64,000 nucleotides of DNA from Thermoleophilia bacterium (GTDB taxonomy: Bacteria; Actinomycetota; Thermoleophilia; Solirubrobacterales; 70-9). The DNA lies in the NCBI GenBank assembly GCA_016650125.1, contig JAENWT010000002.1, forward strand, positions 170,652 through 234,651. Direction: 5' to 3'. The notes beneath the pieces are model-generated. The model had not been told where the DNA came from and made no database searches. It was given only the letters and a program-made list of their open reading frames with translations. Positions 34,967 to 43,834 of the stretch are shown piece by piece; the stretch's first letter is position 1, and every line of letters starts with the position of its first letter. The translations under genes were made by a program, and so were the position numbers.

Positions 34967-35002
34967 CAAAAAGAAAACCCCGCCGATCGCTCGACGGGGT
35001 TT
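34967..35002 (-). terminator. Rho-independent terminator of the 35022-37430 gene
   Basis: AAACCCCG at 34975-34982 pairs with CGGGGTTT at 34995-35002, with inner C-G pairs, and on the minus strand the stem is followed by TTTTCTTTTT. The hairpin starts 20 nt after the TAA of the S15-like gene. This is a textbook intrinsic terminator. Confidence 0.85.
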
Positions 35003-35021
35003 ACCTTCGGGGTTCCGGTTG

Positions 35022-37430
35022 TTACCGGACCGTCCCGATCCTGAGGACCGTGCGTACCCCGTAATTCTTGCCGTTGATCAGCACGTTTGCCCTAACCTTT
35101 CGGACACCCTTGCGGATCCGCTTCCGGCCATTCTTCCTGTAGGTCGTGTCACGGAATATCTTCCGGGCTTTGGTGGTCAGGTTCATGTAGACCCGGCTGG
35201 TCTTGCCCGGTTTCACCGTGATGCCTCCGCGCTTGGCCAGCAGCGGCTTCTTGAAGCCGCGGACCTTGCCCGCGGCCCTGACTGCAACCTTTGCCGTAGT
35301 GCAGGAGTCGTACTTGGCCGAGCAGAGCAGGTTGACCCGCATCTTCTTGCCCTTGACCGTTGGCCGGGCGACCATCTTGAGTGGTCCGGTCACCGGCTTG
35401 TCCTGGCAGTTCGGCGGGGTGCCGGTCTGGCCCACGGGGCAGGCGTCGGGGGTGCAGTCAGGCGGGGTGGTGCCAGTGGTTCCTGCCGGGCAGGGATCGG
35501 TATCGGCCGTGTAGTCCGCGATCGTGATCGACCCGATTCCTTCGTTGCCCTTGGCCAGCTCAACGTCGGGACGGTCCGGCAGGACCCTCGGAGCCGGAGC
35601 CGTGACCATTCCGCCGAGTGAACCCGGGGATTCCGCGACGGGGATCCTCAGGTCGACAAAACTGACAGTCGCCACTTGCTGGTTGTTCGACGGACGACCG
35701 TAGTTGGACAGGAATCCACCCGGGGCGGCCTGCGCCGAGTCCCGCGGCAGCAGCTCGAGCCTCAGGACGTGGTCAGTGTCGACCTTCCATCCGTTGGCGT
35801 GAAGCTGGAACACCTGGAAGCCGCTCTGCGTCGGACGCCAGAGGCCTCGCGACACCAGGGTCTTGGTCTGACCGTTGGCCGAGACGTCGACCAGGCGGGC
35901 GGCGATCTGCGAGTTGTCACCCGGCAGGCTGATCTTGGCGACGACCGTGGTCGATCCGAGGACGGTGTATCCACCGGCCGGGGCCTTCGGCAGCGAGTAG
36001 TTCGCGGAACCGAATTCGCGCGAGCCATCGGGGGCGCCACAGGGATTCTGCCCGGCGGTCAGCGGATTGAAGGCCGCCGATACTCCGAAGCTGCCACCGT
36101 CGGGGTCGATCCTCTTGGGATCGTTTGCATCGAGGAGACGGATCTCACCCGGGGCGATCGAAGCCCAGTCAGTCGCGTTGTACGGACCTCCACCGGCGGT
36201 TCCGTTCGGGCAGGTCTGTGTGTAAGCGGTTACGTCCGAGGGCGGCTGCGATCCAGTGTCCGTGAGGTAGAAGTCGACCCATTGTTCTTCGAGCGCCTGG
36301 AATGCCGCGCTGACGTTGGCCTGGGTCTGACCACGCTGATGACCGAATGAACCGAAGAAGAGGCTGATCGGAGTACCCGGGAACTGGGCACGCGAACGGT
36401 TGTAGAAGCGCGTCGCCTCGTCGGCCGGGAACAGGTCGTCGGTGAAGCCATTGCTGATCAGCAGCGGTGCCGGTGCCTGAGTCGGCGGGAGACCATACGA
36501 GGAGTGGTACGTGTTGATCTCGGTCTTCATGTCGGCTACAGCCTGGTTGTTGTCGTACGGCTCACCAGCGTCCAGCAGTGCTTTCCAGCCGAGGATGTCG
36601 GCCTGCGGGTCGCTTCCGGCGGGTGCGTTGCGGCCGGAAGCCGCAAGACCCTGGATGTAGGATTCCTTCATCACACCGGTGCGTCCGAAGTAACTGGCGT
36701 CCTTGATGTAGTCGAGGTTGTTGCCATTCGGGGCGAGCGCGTAAGTGAGTTCGGTCCAGGGAATGTTCGGAGTTCCGACGGCGATCTCCATGTCGGTGCC
36801 GAGCGGGCTCTCCCAGGGGTGGAGTGATCCGTCCAGGTCCATGACCCGGTCCTTGAGCACGGCCAGCGACATCGACATCCCGCCACCGTAGGAGCCACCG
36901 GTCGTGGCGATCTTGGTCGGCTGGATCACGTTTTCGTCGACCAAGCGGCCGAGCAGGATCTGCGCATCGCGAATTTCGAAACGGAAGTCCATCAGATGGA
37001 CGTAACCGCTGGCGCAGCCGGCGGCGGCGGGGTTGTCCTTGCAGGAGTAGCCGAAACCGCGCTGGGTCTGTGAGTACACCGCGTAGCCTTTGAGGAGCCA
37101 GCGCTGCATCTGGGCGAAGGGGAACTTGCGGCCGCCGTATCCGTGGGACTGCATTACGACCGGGTAAGGCCCGACACCGTAGGTGGTGGCGTTCGGGAAG
37201 GCGACGTTGACATCAATCGGAACGTTGTCGACTCCAGGCGAGGAGCTGACGTTTCCGGCTGAGGAAGATCCGGTTCCACACCAGACCTGTCCGTCAGTAG
37301 CGCCACCGACCTGGGTGGTGCAGGGGACGTCCCCGTTGCCGTCGAATACCTCAGTGATCGCCGCGTTGGCGGACTGGGTGAAGGCCAAAGTCGCCACGGC
37401 TGTGACGATCAGCAGTAAAAGCTTACGCAT
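35022..37430 (-). CDS. Secreted S15/CocE-like alpha/beta hydrolase
   Basis: 802 residues from ATG 37430 (MRKLLLLIVTAVATLAFTQS), a signal peptide like its paralogue's. The hydrolase core keeps Ser in TGGSYGGG, Asp in NGFTDDLFP and His in SFGHQRGQ. The beta domain (APAGGYTVLGST) and the Cys-pair basic C-terminus (LLCSAKYDSCTTAKV) complete it. A 5-Cys Pro/Thr-rich segment (TPPDCTPDACPVGQTG) links them. It has its own intrinsic terminator. Its full length and intact triad argue for activity. Confidence 0.85.
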   Translation of the reverse strand: MRKLLLLIVTAVATLAFTQSANAAITEVFDGNGDVPCTTQVGGATDGQVWCGTGSSSAGNVSSSPGVDNVPIDVNVAFPNATTYGVGPYPVVMQSHGYGGRKFPFAQMQRWLLKGYAVYSQTQRGFGYSCKDNPAAAGCASGYVHLMDFRFEIRDAQILLGRLVDENVIQPTKIATTGGSYGGGMSMSLAVLKDRVMDLDGSLHPWESPLGTDMEIAVGTPNIPWTELTYALAPNGNNLDYIKDASYFGRTGVMKESYIQGLAASGRNAPAGSDPQADILGWKALLDAGEPYDNNQAVADMKTEINTYHSSYGLPPTQAPAPLLISNGFTDDLFPADEATRFYNRSRAQFPGTPISLFFGSFGHQRGQTQANVSAAFQALEEQWVDFYLTDTGSQPPSDVTAYTQTCPNGTAGGGPYNATDWASIAPGEIRLLDANDPKRIDPDGGSFGVSAAFNPLTAGQNPCGAPDGSREFGSANYSLPKAPAGGYTVLGSTTVVAKISLPGDNSQIAARLVDVSANGQTKTLVSRGLWRPTQSGFQVFQLHANGWKVDTDHVLRLELLPRDSAQAAPGGFLSNYGRPSNNQQVATVSFVDLRIPVAESPGSLGGMVTAPAPRVLPDRPDVELAKGNEGIGSITIADYTADTDPCPAGTTGTTPPDCTPDACPVGQTGTPPNCQDKPVTGPLKMVARPTVKGKKMRVNLLCSAKYDSCTTAKVAVRAAGKVRGFKKPLLAKRGGITVKPGKTSRVYMNLTTKARKIFRDTTYRKNGRKRIRKGVRKVRANVLINGKNYGVRTVLRIGTVR

Positions 37431-37564
37431 TAAGTCTCCGTCTCTCCTATTTTCCCAATGGTGCCCGGGCAAAACCTGCCGCCCGAGCCGGGCCACTCTA
37501 TAGAACGCAGTGGTAAGGAACAAGTTGCGGGTCAGGGTCACCCGCGTTCACGAAGCCGGACGGG

Positions 37565-38833
37565 TCAGCGAACCTTGCCGACACGTTTGACAGTGCGGGT
37601 GACCGTGCGCTTCTTCAGGCCGTTGGTCCTGATCGTGACCTTCGCCTTGAAGCCCTTCAGGTTCCGGCCCTTCGAGCTCATCAGCTTGCGCGCCTTGCGG
37701 GTCAGCTTCAGCGAGACCGTTTTCGTCTTGCCCTTGCCGACCGTGATCCCCTTGCGTGAGGCGATCTTCGCCTTGCCCTTACGCACCACCAGTGCCGTCT
37801 TCGGGCAGGTGGTTGCCGACTTGGCGCAGCGCACTCGGACCTTCAGCTTCTTGCCGTTTGCCTTGAGCTTGCCGACCACCTGGAGCCGCTTCTTGCCAAC
37901 CGTGCTGACCGGGACCGATCCGATCTTGCCGTAGCCGGGAGCCAGTTCGACCCCGGGACGGTTCGGCAGGACCTTGGGTGCCGGCTTGGTCACCAGGCCG
38001 TCGAGGGCGCCGGGCTCCTCAGCTACCGGGATCCGCAGGTCGAGGTTGGTGATCGTCGCTTCAGTCTGGCCGTTGGACGGCCGGACGTAGTTGAGGGCGG
38101 CGCCGGCCGGACCCGAGGCGTCCTTGGCCAGGAGCTCGAGCCGGGCAACGTGCCCGGTCTCGACCTTGTAGCCGTTGGCGTGGAGCTGGAAGACCTGGGT
38201 GCCGCTGGCCGGGCGCCAGACGCCTCGTGCGATCAGGATCTTGCTGAGACCGTCGGGAGAGACGTCGACCAGGCGCGCGGCGATCTGCGAGTTGCCGCCC
38301 GCCTGCTTGATGCCGGCGACCACGGTCGGGGAACCGAGGACGGTGTAGCCGCCGTCCGCCGCGGGCGGCTTCGAACCGGCGCCCTTGAGGTAGAAATCGA
38401 CCCACTTGTTCTCGAGTTCCTTCTGGGCCGCGGGCACGTCGGCCTTCGACATGCCGCGCATGTGGCCGCTGTTCGGGTTGAGGAAGAGGCCGATCGGGTT
38501 GCCCGGGTACTGGGCCCGGGTCCGGTTGTAGAAGCGGATCGCTTCGTCGACCGGGAAGAGGTCGTCGGTGAAACCGTTCGAGATCAGCAGCGGGGCCGGG
38601 GCGACCGAGTGGTCGATGTAATACGAAGAGTGGTGTTTGGTTATGTCATCGAGGATCGCCTGCGTCTCGGGGCGACCGTCGTACGGCTCGCCGGCGTCGA
38701 GCAGGGCCTTCCAGCCGGTGAGGTCGGCCGAGTCGTCGGAACCGGCAGGCGCGTAATTGCCCTCTCCGGCGATCTGCCCGAGGTTGTAGAGCAGGTTGAC
38801 CCAGGACTCCTTCATCACGCCGAAGCGACCGTA
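37565..38833 (-). pseudogene. 5'-truncated S15-like paralogue next to tRNA-Gln
   Basis: Homology to the family begins abruptly at YGRFGVMKES (about 38833), so signal peptide, N-terminal domain and catalytic Ser are absent. Asp (FTDDLFP) and His (SGHMRG) segments remain. A second deletion of about 85 residues joins KGAGSKPPA to DGGYTVLGSP. It ends TVKRVGKVR. The frame is open to 38878 through unrelated sequence but should not make a working enzyme. Confidence 0.85.
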
Positions 38834-38897
38834 GATCGTTCGATGCCGATTTGCCCGGCTCCAGGGACAGCTAAACACGGAGGTACACGTAAATCAA

Positions 38898-38970
38898 CTC
38901 CGGGGGGAGGACTCGAACCTCCATTGCCGGGACCAAAACCCGGTGGGTTAGCCGGTTACCCCACCCCGGA
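38898..38970 (-). tRNA. tRNA-Gln (anticodon UUG)
   Basis: 73 nt on the minus strand with 7-bp acceptor stem (TCCGGGG / CCCCGGA), anticodon stem CCGGG/CCCGG around loop TTTTGGT giving anticodon TTG, and T arm GGAGG-TTCGAGT-CCTCC. Discriminator G; CCA is not encoded. The broken hydrolase gene starts 64 bp past its 3' end, as expected of an old integration or deletion boundary at a tRNA. Confidence 0.95.
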
Positions 38971-39055
38971 ACAGGTCCGAGACTCTATCTGGACGCGAAC
39001 GTTCAGAGTTCCGGGGGCACCGTCAGCAGCCACCGGCGCGGCTAGAGTGTGGTCC

Positions 39056-39613
39056 ATGGAAACCGAGAGTGAAGTAAACGCAGAGGTCGCCGCCAGCAGT
39101 GGTCTGTTCAAGGGGGTCGGCATCACGCTGATCATCCTCGGGATAGTGGCCATCCTGTTTCCGCTGTTCACGTCTTACGTGGTCGTTGGATTCGCCGGAT
39201 GGGTGCTGGTGATCGCCTCATTCTTCATCTTCGGATCCGCGTTCCTGGTGCATGGTGCGGGCGGACTGATCGTGAGGATTCTCTGGGCCCTTGTGGCGCT
39301 GATCGCCGGAATCATTCTGCTGACAAATACTGACGGAAGCGTTGAGTTTCTGACCGCGGTCCTCGCCATCTACTTCATTCTCATGGGCGTCGTCAAGATC
39401 GCCGTCGCCGCCAGCCAGCGCGGAACGGAGGGTGCCGGGTGGGTCGCCGTCAATGGCGTGCTCTCCCTGATCATCGGCCTGATCATCATCGCCGACCTCG
39501 ATAACACCAAGGATTGGGCGATCGGCCTGCTGCTCGGAATCGACTTCATCTTTGCCGGCTTCGTCCTGCTCATGGCCGGTTCGGCCGCCAAGCAGCTAGG
39601 GCAGGATTCCTGA
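39056..39613 (+). CDS. HdeD/DUF308-like membrane protein
   Basis: 185 residues from ATG 39056. Six membrane helices in three hairpin-like pairs, beginning GVGITLIILGIVAILFPLF, match the HdeD/DUF308 family, whose E. coli founder is an acid-resistance membrane protein. Bacterial relatives are mostly uncharacterised. It is divergent from tRNA-Gln and precedes glmU by 15 bp, so they may be cotranscribed. Confidence 0.85.
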   Translation: METESEVNAEVAASSGLFKGVGITLIILGIVAILFPLFTSYVVVGFAGWVLVIASFFIFGSAFLVHGAGGLIVRILWALVALIAGIILLTNTDGSVEFLTAVLAIYFILMGVVKIAVAASQRGTEGAGWVAVNGVLSLIIGLIIIADLDNTKDWAIGLLLGIDFIFAGFVLLMAGSAAKQLGQDS

Positions 39614-39628
39614 CGTAAGGAGCATCGC

Positions 39629-41032
39629 TTGACAGGCAGTTCCACCACCGCATTGATCATGGCCGCGGGCGAAGGCACGCGGATGCGTTCCTCCCTGCCC
39701 AAGGTCCTTCACCCGGTCTGCGGCCGACTGATGATCACCTGGCCGATCCTCGCCGCCCGCTCGGCCGGGGTCGGGCGGGTCGCGGTGATCGTCTCTCCGA
39801 ACCTCGATCTCGGTGATGCGCTGCCCGAAGACGTCGAGACCGTCGTCCAGCCGGAGTCGGACGGCACCGGCGGGGCGGTCCGCGCGGCCATCGGGATCGT
39901 CCGCGAATCGTCCGAGGTGCTGGTGCTCTCCGGCGACGTGCCGCTGGTTTCGGCGACCGTGATCAGTGAACTGCTTTCCACCCATCGCGGCGACAGGGCA
40001 TCGGCCACGGTGATGACCGCGATCCTCGAGGAGCCCGGCGCCTACGGACGGGTGGTCCGCGACAGCGATGACGCGGTCGAGAAGATCGTCGAGGTGAAGG
40101 TTGCCGGTGACGCGACCGCGGCCGAGCTCGAGATCAAGGAGATCAACTCCGGCACATATGTCTTCTCCGGCGAATCGCTCGCTTCCGCCCTGGATGAGAT
40201 CAACAGCGACAACGCCCAACGGGAGTATTATCTTCCGGACGTGCTCGCGGTCATGCGCGGGCGTGGCGAGCGGGTCTCGGCACACATCGCCGAAGACACC
40301 GCGGTCAACCTCGGCGTCAACAGCCGGGTGGACCTGGCCGCGGTCGAGGCTGAAGCCCGTCGTCGCATCCTCGAAGGCCACATGCTGGCCGGCGTGACCA
40401 TCGTCGATCCCGCGTCGACCTGGATCGACGCCGATGTGCTCGTAGGGGCCGACGCCCGGATCGAGCCGGGTACCTCGCTTCGCGGTGTGACCGAAATCGG
40501 CCCCTCGGCCGTGATCGGCCCGCATTCGACGGTGATCAATTCGGGCATCGGTGCCCGCAGCCGGATCCTCCATTCGCATCTGGTCCTCTGTGAAGTGATG
40601 GACGACTGTCAGGTCGGGCCCTTCGCTTACCTGCGGCCGGGCGCACAGCTCGAAGACGGCTCCAAGGCGGGGACCTTCGTCGAGATCAAGAACTCGGTCG
40701 TCGGGGCTGGGGCCAAGGTGCCACACCTCTCCTACATCGGCGACGCCGACATCGGCGAAGGCGCCAATCTCGGCGCCGGCACGATCACCGCCAACTACGA
40801 CGGAATGCGCAAACACCGGACCGTGGTTGGTCCCGGCGCGCGGGTGGGGGTTGACACGATGCTGGTCGCACCGGTAGAGATCGGCGCTGACGCTTACACT
40901 GGCGCCGGATCCGTAATCAGAGAGAATGTCCCCCCGAGGTCGCTCGCGGTCAGCCGCGGAGACCAGAGAACCATTGAAGAGTACGCCGAGCGCCGCAAGG
41001 CCCGCGACAAAGAAGAGGAACCAGATTCGTGA
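39629..41032 (+). CDS. glmU: Bifunctional GlmU (UDP-GlcNAc synthesis)
   Basis: 467 residues from TTG 39629, with AAGGAG upstream. The N-terminal uridylyltransferase has LIMAAGEGTRMRSSLPKVLHP; the C-terminal left-handed beta-helix acetyltransferase has the hexapeptide repeats and the substrate-binding NYDG segment (TITANYDGMRKH). It converts glucosamine-1-phosphate to UDP-GlcNAc for peptidoglycan. It overlaps prs by 4 nt (GTGA), a common actinobacterial pair. Confidence 0.96.
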   Translation: MTGSSTTALIMAAGEGTRMRSSLPKVLHPVCGRLMITWPILAARSAGVGRVAVIVSPNLDLGDALPEDVETVVQPESDGTGGAVRAAIGIVRESSEVLVLSGDVPLVSATVISELLSTHRGDRASATVMTAILEEPGAYGRVVRDSDDAVEKIVEVKVAGDATAAELEIKEINSGTYVFSGESLASALDEINSDNAQREYYLPDVLAVMRGRGERVSAHIAEDTAVNLGVNSRVDLAAVEAEARRRILEGHMLAGVTIVDPASTWIDADVLVGADARIEPGTSLRGVTEIGPSAVIGPHSTVINSGIGARSRILHSHLVLCEVMDDCQVGPFAYLRPGAQLEDGSKAGTFVEIKNSVVGAGAKVPHLSYIGDADIGEGANLGAGTITANYDGMRKHRTVVGPGARVGVDTMLVAPVEIGADAYTGAGSVIRENVPPRSLAVSRGDQRTIEEYAERRKARDKEEEPDS

Positions 41033-42060
41033 GCATCACCGAGCCGACAGCCGCTGACTCGACGACGATCCCGCACGACTATTCGAAGCGGGCGATGGTC
41101 TTCGGCGGCCGCAGTTCCCTGGACCTGGCCTCCAAGATCGCCTCGAAGCTCTCTCTGAGCCTCGGCGACGTGACTCTCAAGACTTTCTCCGACGGTGAGA
41201 TCTACGGGCGTTACGAGGAATCGATCCGCGGTGCCGACGTCTTCCTGGTGCAGTCGACCTGCGCCAACGAAGAAACGGGCATGACCCCGAACGACTCCCT
41301 GATGGAATTGATGATCATGGCCGACGCCGCCCAGGGCGCTTCGGCCCATCGCATCATCGCCGTGATGCCGTGGTTCGGATACGCGCGTCAGGACAAGAAG
41401 TCGGCACCCCGCGAGCCGATCACCGCCCGCGTCGTGGCCCGGGCCCTCGAATCGGTCGGTATCGACCGAGTCCTGACCATGGACCTCCACGCCGGCCAGA
41501 TCCAGGGTTTCTTCACGATTCCGGTCGACCACATGACCGCGATGCCGATGTTGACCCAGTGGTTCACCGACCAGTACAACGCCGAAGACCTCGTTGTGGT
41601 CTCTCCTGACGCCGGCCGGGCCAAGGCTGCGCGCAACTTCGCCCGCAAGATCGGTACCGAGTGGGCGATCATGGAGAAAGAGCGCCCGGCTCAGCAGGTG
41701 GCCGAGATCGGCTACGTGGTCGGCGACGTCAAGGACAAAATCGCGATCATCTCCGACGACATGATCGACACCGCCGGCACGCTCTGTGCCGCGGCCCGCA
41801 CCGTGCTTGAAGAAGGCGCCTCGAGCGTGATCGCCTGCGCCACCCACGGTGTGTTCTCCTACCCCGCCTACGAGCGGCTGCCTTACGAGAAGTCCGGACT
41901 CGAAAAGATCGTCGTCACCGACACGATCCCGCTGCGCCGCGGCGCTCCGGACAACATCACCGTGCTTTCGACCGCGGGCACCCTCGGCGACTCGATCCGG
42001 CGCATCTTCACCGACGCCTCGGTGTCGGAGATCTTCGCCGGCGAGAACCAGCTCTTCTAG
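41029..42060 (+). CDS. prs: Ribose-phosphate pyrophosphokinase (PRPP synthase)
   Basis: 343 residues from GTG 41029. The PRPP-binding segment appears as DDMIDTAGTLCAAA, the ATP-binding flag region as FGYARQDKKSAPREPITA, and the R5P loop region VVVSPDAGRAKAA is intact. It makes PRPP from ribose-5-phosphate and ATP for nucleotide, His and Trp synthesis. It overlaps glmU by 4 nt. Confidence 0.96.
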   Translation: MSITEPTAADSTTIPHDYSKRAMVFGGRSSLDLASKIASKLSLSLGDVTLKTFSDGEIYGRYEESIRGADVFLVQSTCANEETGMTPNDSLMELMIMADAAQGASAHRIIAVMPWFGYARQDKKSAPREPITARVVARALESVGIDRVLTMDLHAGQIQGFFTIPVDHMTAMPMLTQWFTDQYNAEDLVVVSPDAGRAKAARNFARKIGTEWAIMEKERPAQQVAEIGYVVGDVKDKIAIISDDMIDTAGTLCAAARTVLEEGASSVIACATHGVFSYPAYERLPYEKSGLEKIVVTDTIPLRRGAPDNITVLSTAGTLGDSIRRIFTDASVSEIFAGENQLF

Positions 42061-42123
42061 GACAGCCCTTCTGGCCCGCGTTTTGCGCTATTTCCGAATT
42101 ATCTGGAGCAGAACAGCCCTAAC

Positions 42124-42849
42124 GTGACATTCACCCGAATTGGACATAAAGGGGCCGACAAGCTGGTTCCCGGCAACACGGTCGCCTCCTTCGAGAAAGC
42201 GGTCGAGATCGGCGTCGACGTGATCGAACTCGACGTGCTCTGGCTCGAGAGCGGACACCCCGACATCCCGCTGGACCAGCGCACGCCGCTAGTGGTGGCA
42301 CACGACTGGCCCACCGCCGCGGCAAAGGAGGAATTGACCCTCTACGACGCGCTCGAGGCCTTCACCCGCCCGCCACTCGACAAGGTGATCATCAACCTCG
42401 ACATCAAGCTGCCGGGACGCGAGGCCGAGATCGTCGAAGCGGCTCGCGGTCACGGCATCGCCGGGCGCATCGCCGTCTCGACCATGGAGGTCTCGACCGT
42501 CAAGGCGATCGGTGAGCTCGCGCCCGAAGTGAGCCTCGGCTGGACCGTGCCGAAGGTGACCAGGGATTGGCTCTCGAAACCGTTCTGGATGAAGCCGGCG
42601 CTCCTGGTCGGCCTCGCTTCAGTGCGCCGGCGCATGCCACGCCTGGTGCGCCAGGGCATTGCCGAACTCGGGGTCGAGATCGATGCGATCTGGGCCTTCT
42701 ACGGCGTGGTCACTCCGGCTCTGGTCAAGGAGACCAGGGCCGCCGGTGTGAAACTCAACGTCTGGACGATCGACGACCGCGAGCTGATCGACAAGATGCT
42801 CGCCCTCGGAGTCGACGGAATCTGCTCGAACGACCCGAGGCTGTTCTAG
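42124..42849 (+). CDS. Glycerophosphodiester phosphodiesterase
   Basis: 241 residues from GTG 42124. The GDPD TIM-barrel signatures are present: GHKGADKLVPGNTVASFEKA, then ELDVLW and VAHDW. These enzymes cut glycerophosphodiesters to glycerol-3-phosphate. There is no signal peptide, so it acts inside the cell. Its stop overlaps the stop of the convergent gene in CTAG (42846-42849). Confidence 0.9.
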   Translation: MTFTRIGHKGADKLVPGNTVASFEKAVEIGVDVIELDVLWLESGHPDIPLDQRTPLVVAHDWPTAAAKEELTLYDALEAFTRPPLDKVIINLDIKLPGREAEIVEAARGHGIAGRIAVSTMEVSTVKAIGELAPEVSLGWTVPKVTRDWLSKPFWMKPALLVGLASVRRRMPRLVRQGIAELGVEIDAIWAFYGVVTPALVKETRAAGVKLNVWTIDDRELIDKMLALGVDGICSNDPRLF

Positions 42850-43721
42850 ATCGTCGTTGACGAAGTGGAAGGCATGCCGGGCCCGCTGCCGAGCTTGCCT
42901 TTCTTCGTGCGTACGGCGCTCTGCATCTCTTCAGTGGTGAAGCCGCCGACCGCCTGCTTGGTCGAGACGAACCGGTAGAGCGCGACTCCGAAGATGGTCG
43001 AGAGGGCCTGCTGGATCAGGGCGGCGATGATCAGGATGACCACGCCGAGCGCGATCAGGACGCCGCCGCCGACTCCGGTGCTGGCAAAGACGAGGACTCC
43101 GGCGACGATCAGGAGTGTGGCCGGCAGGAAGCCGATCAGGAAGACCGCACCGCCGATCGCGATCGTGCCGGTGACCTGCTCTCCCCAGCCGCTCTTGACC
43201 AGGCTGCCGCAGCGTTTGAGGGTTGCGATCGGACCAGTGCCCTCAATCGCAATCACCGGCACAGCCAGGAAAGAGAGGACGCCCCAGGCGGCGCCGGCCA
43301 GGCCGCCGAAGATCGCTCCGGCAACGCCGAAGCGCTCCTGGATCGCGCGAATCACGGTCATGACCACGGTGGCGACGAAGGCCCAGCCGGCGATCGCCGA
43401 CATGCGCGAGCTGGCCAGTGCCATGCCGTCCTTGAACTCGACCTCCTCGCCCTGCATGCGTCGATCGGCGTTGTGGGCCAGGCCGACCGCGAAGTAATAG
43501 ATGACGAACGATGAGAGGTAGGTGCCGATGGCGATCAGCACGACACCGAGCGCGACGGGCTTCGCTTCGAAGAAATAGAGGCCGGGTCCGATCAGGACGA
43601 TCGCGATCAGGAGAGCGATCACTCCGCCGACGATCGGGAACCTGATCAGGCCGGGCTCATCTTTTAGGATCGCCCAGCTCTTCTTGGTCAGCTGCCAGCC
43701 ACTCTTGATCCGTTTGAACAT
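42846..43721 (-). CDS. DUF6159-like multi-pass membrane protein
   Basis: 291 residues with about six membrane segments, beginning LIRFPIVGGVIALLIAIVL. The opening MFKRIKSGWQLTKKSWAILKDEPGL matches the DUF6159 pattern. Function unknown. It is convergent with the GDPD gene and has a 113-bp gap to the ABC1 gene upstream on the same strand. Confidence 0.78.
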   Translation of the reverse strand: MFKRIKSGWQLTKKSWAILKDEPGLIRFPIVGGVIALLIAIVLIGPGLYFFEAKPVALGVVLIAIGTYLSSFVIYYFAVGLAHNADRRMQGEEVEFKDGMALASSRMSAIAGWAFVATVVMTVIRAIQERFGVAGAIFGGLAGAAWGVLSFLAVPVIAIEGTGPIATLKRCGSLVKSGWGEQVTGTIAIGGAVFLIGFLPATLLIVAGVLVFASTGVGGGVLIALGVVILIIAALIQQALSTIFGVALYRFVSTKQAVGGFTTEEMQSAVRTKKGKLGSGPGMPSTSSTTI

Positions 43722-43774
43722 GCGTTCAACCTACCGCGTAGCGTCGACCGCTCCGTGAGCAAGGGCCGCACCAC

Positions 43775-43832
43775 CGCCCAAACCGCACAGCGAAACTGAC
43801 ATTTCATCTTCATGAGTGAAGCGGTTTGGGCG
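43775..43832 (-). terminator. Hairpin after the ABC1 kinase gene
   Basis: CGCCCAAACCGC at 43775-43786 pairs perfectly (12 bp) with 43821-43832 around a 34-nt loop, directly after the TAA of the ABC1 gene. Position suggests transcription termination. The large loop and lack of a U-run leave a processing or regulatory role open. Confidence 0.5.
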
Positions 43833-43834
43833 CC

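Noticed and set aside
38860..39020. Attachment-site repeat at the tRNA-Gln 3' end
   Set aside because: No second copy of the tRNA 3' sequence is visible in the window.
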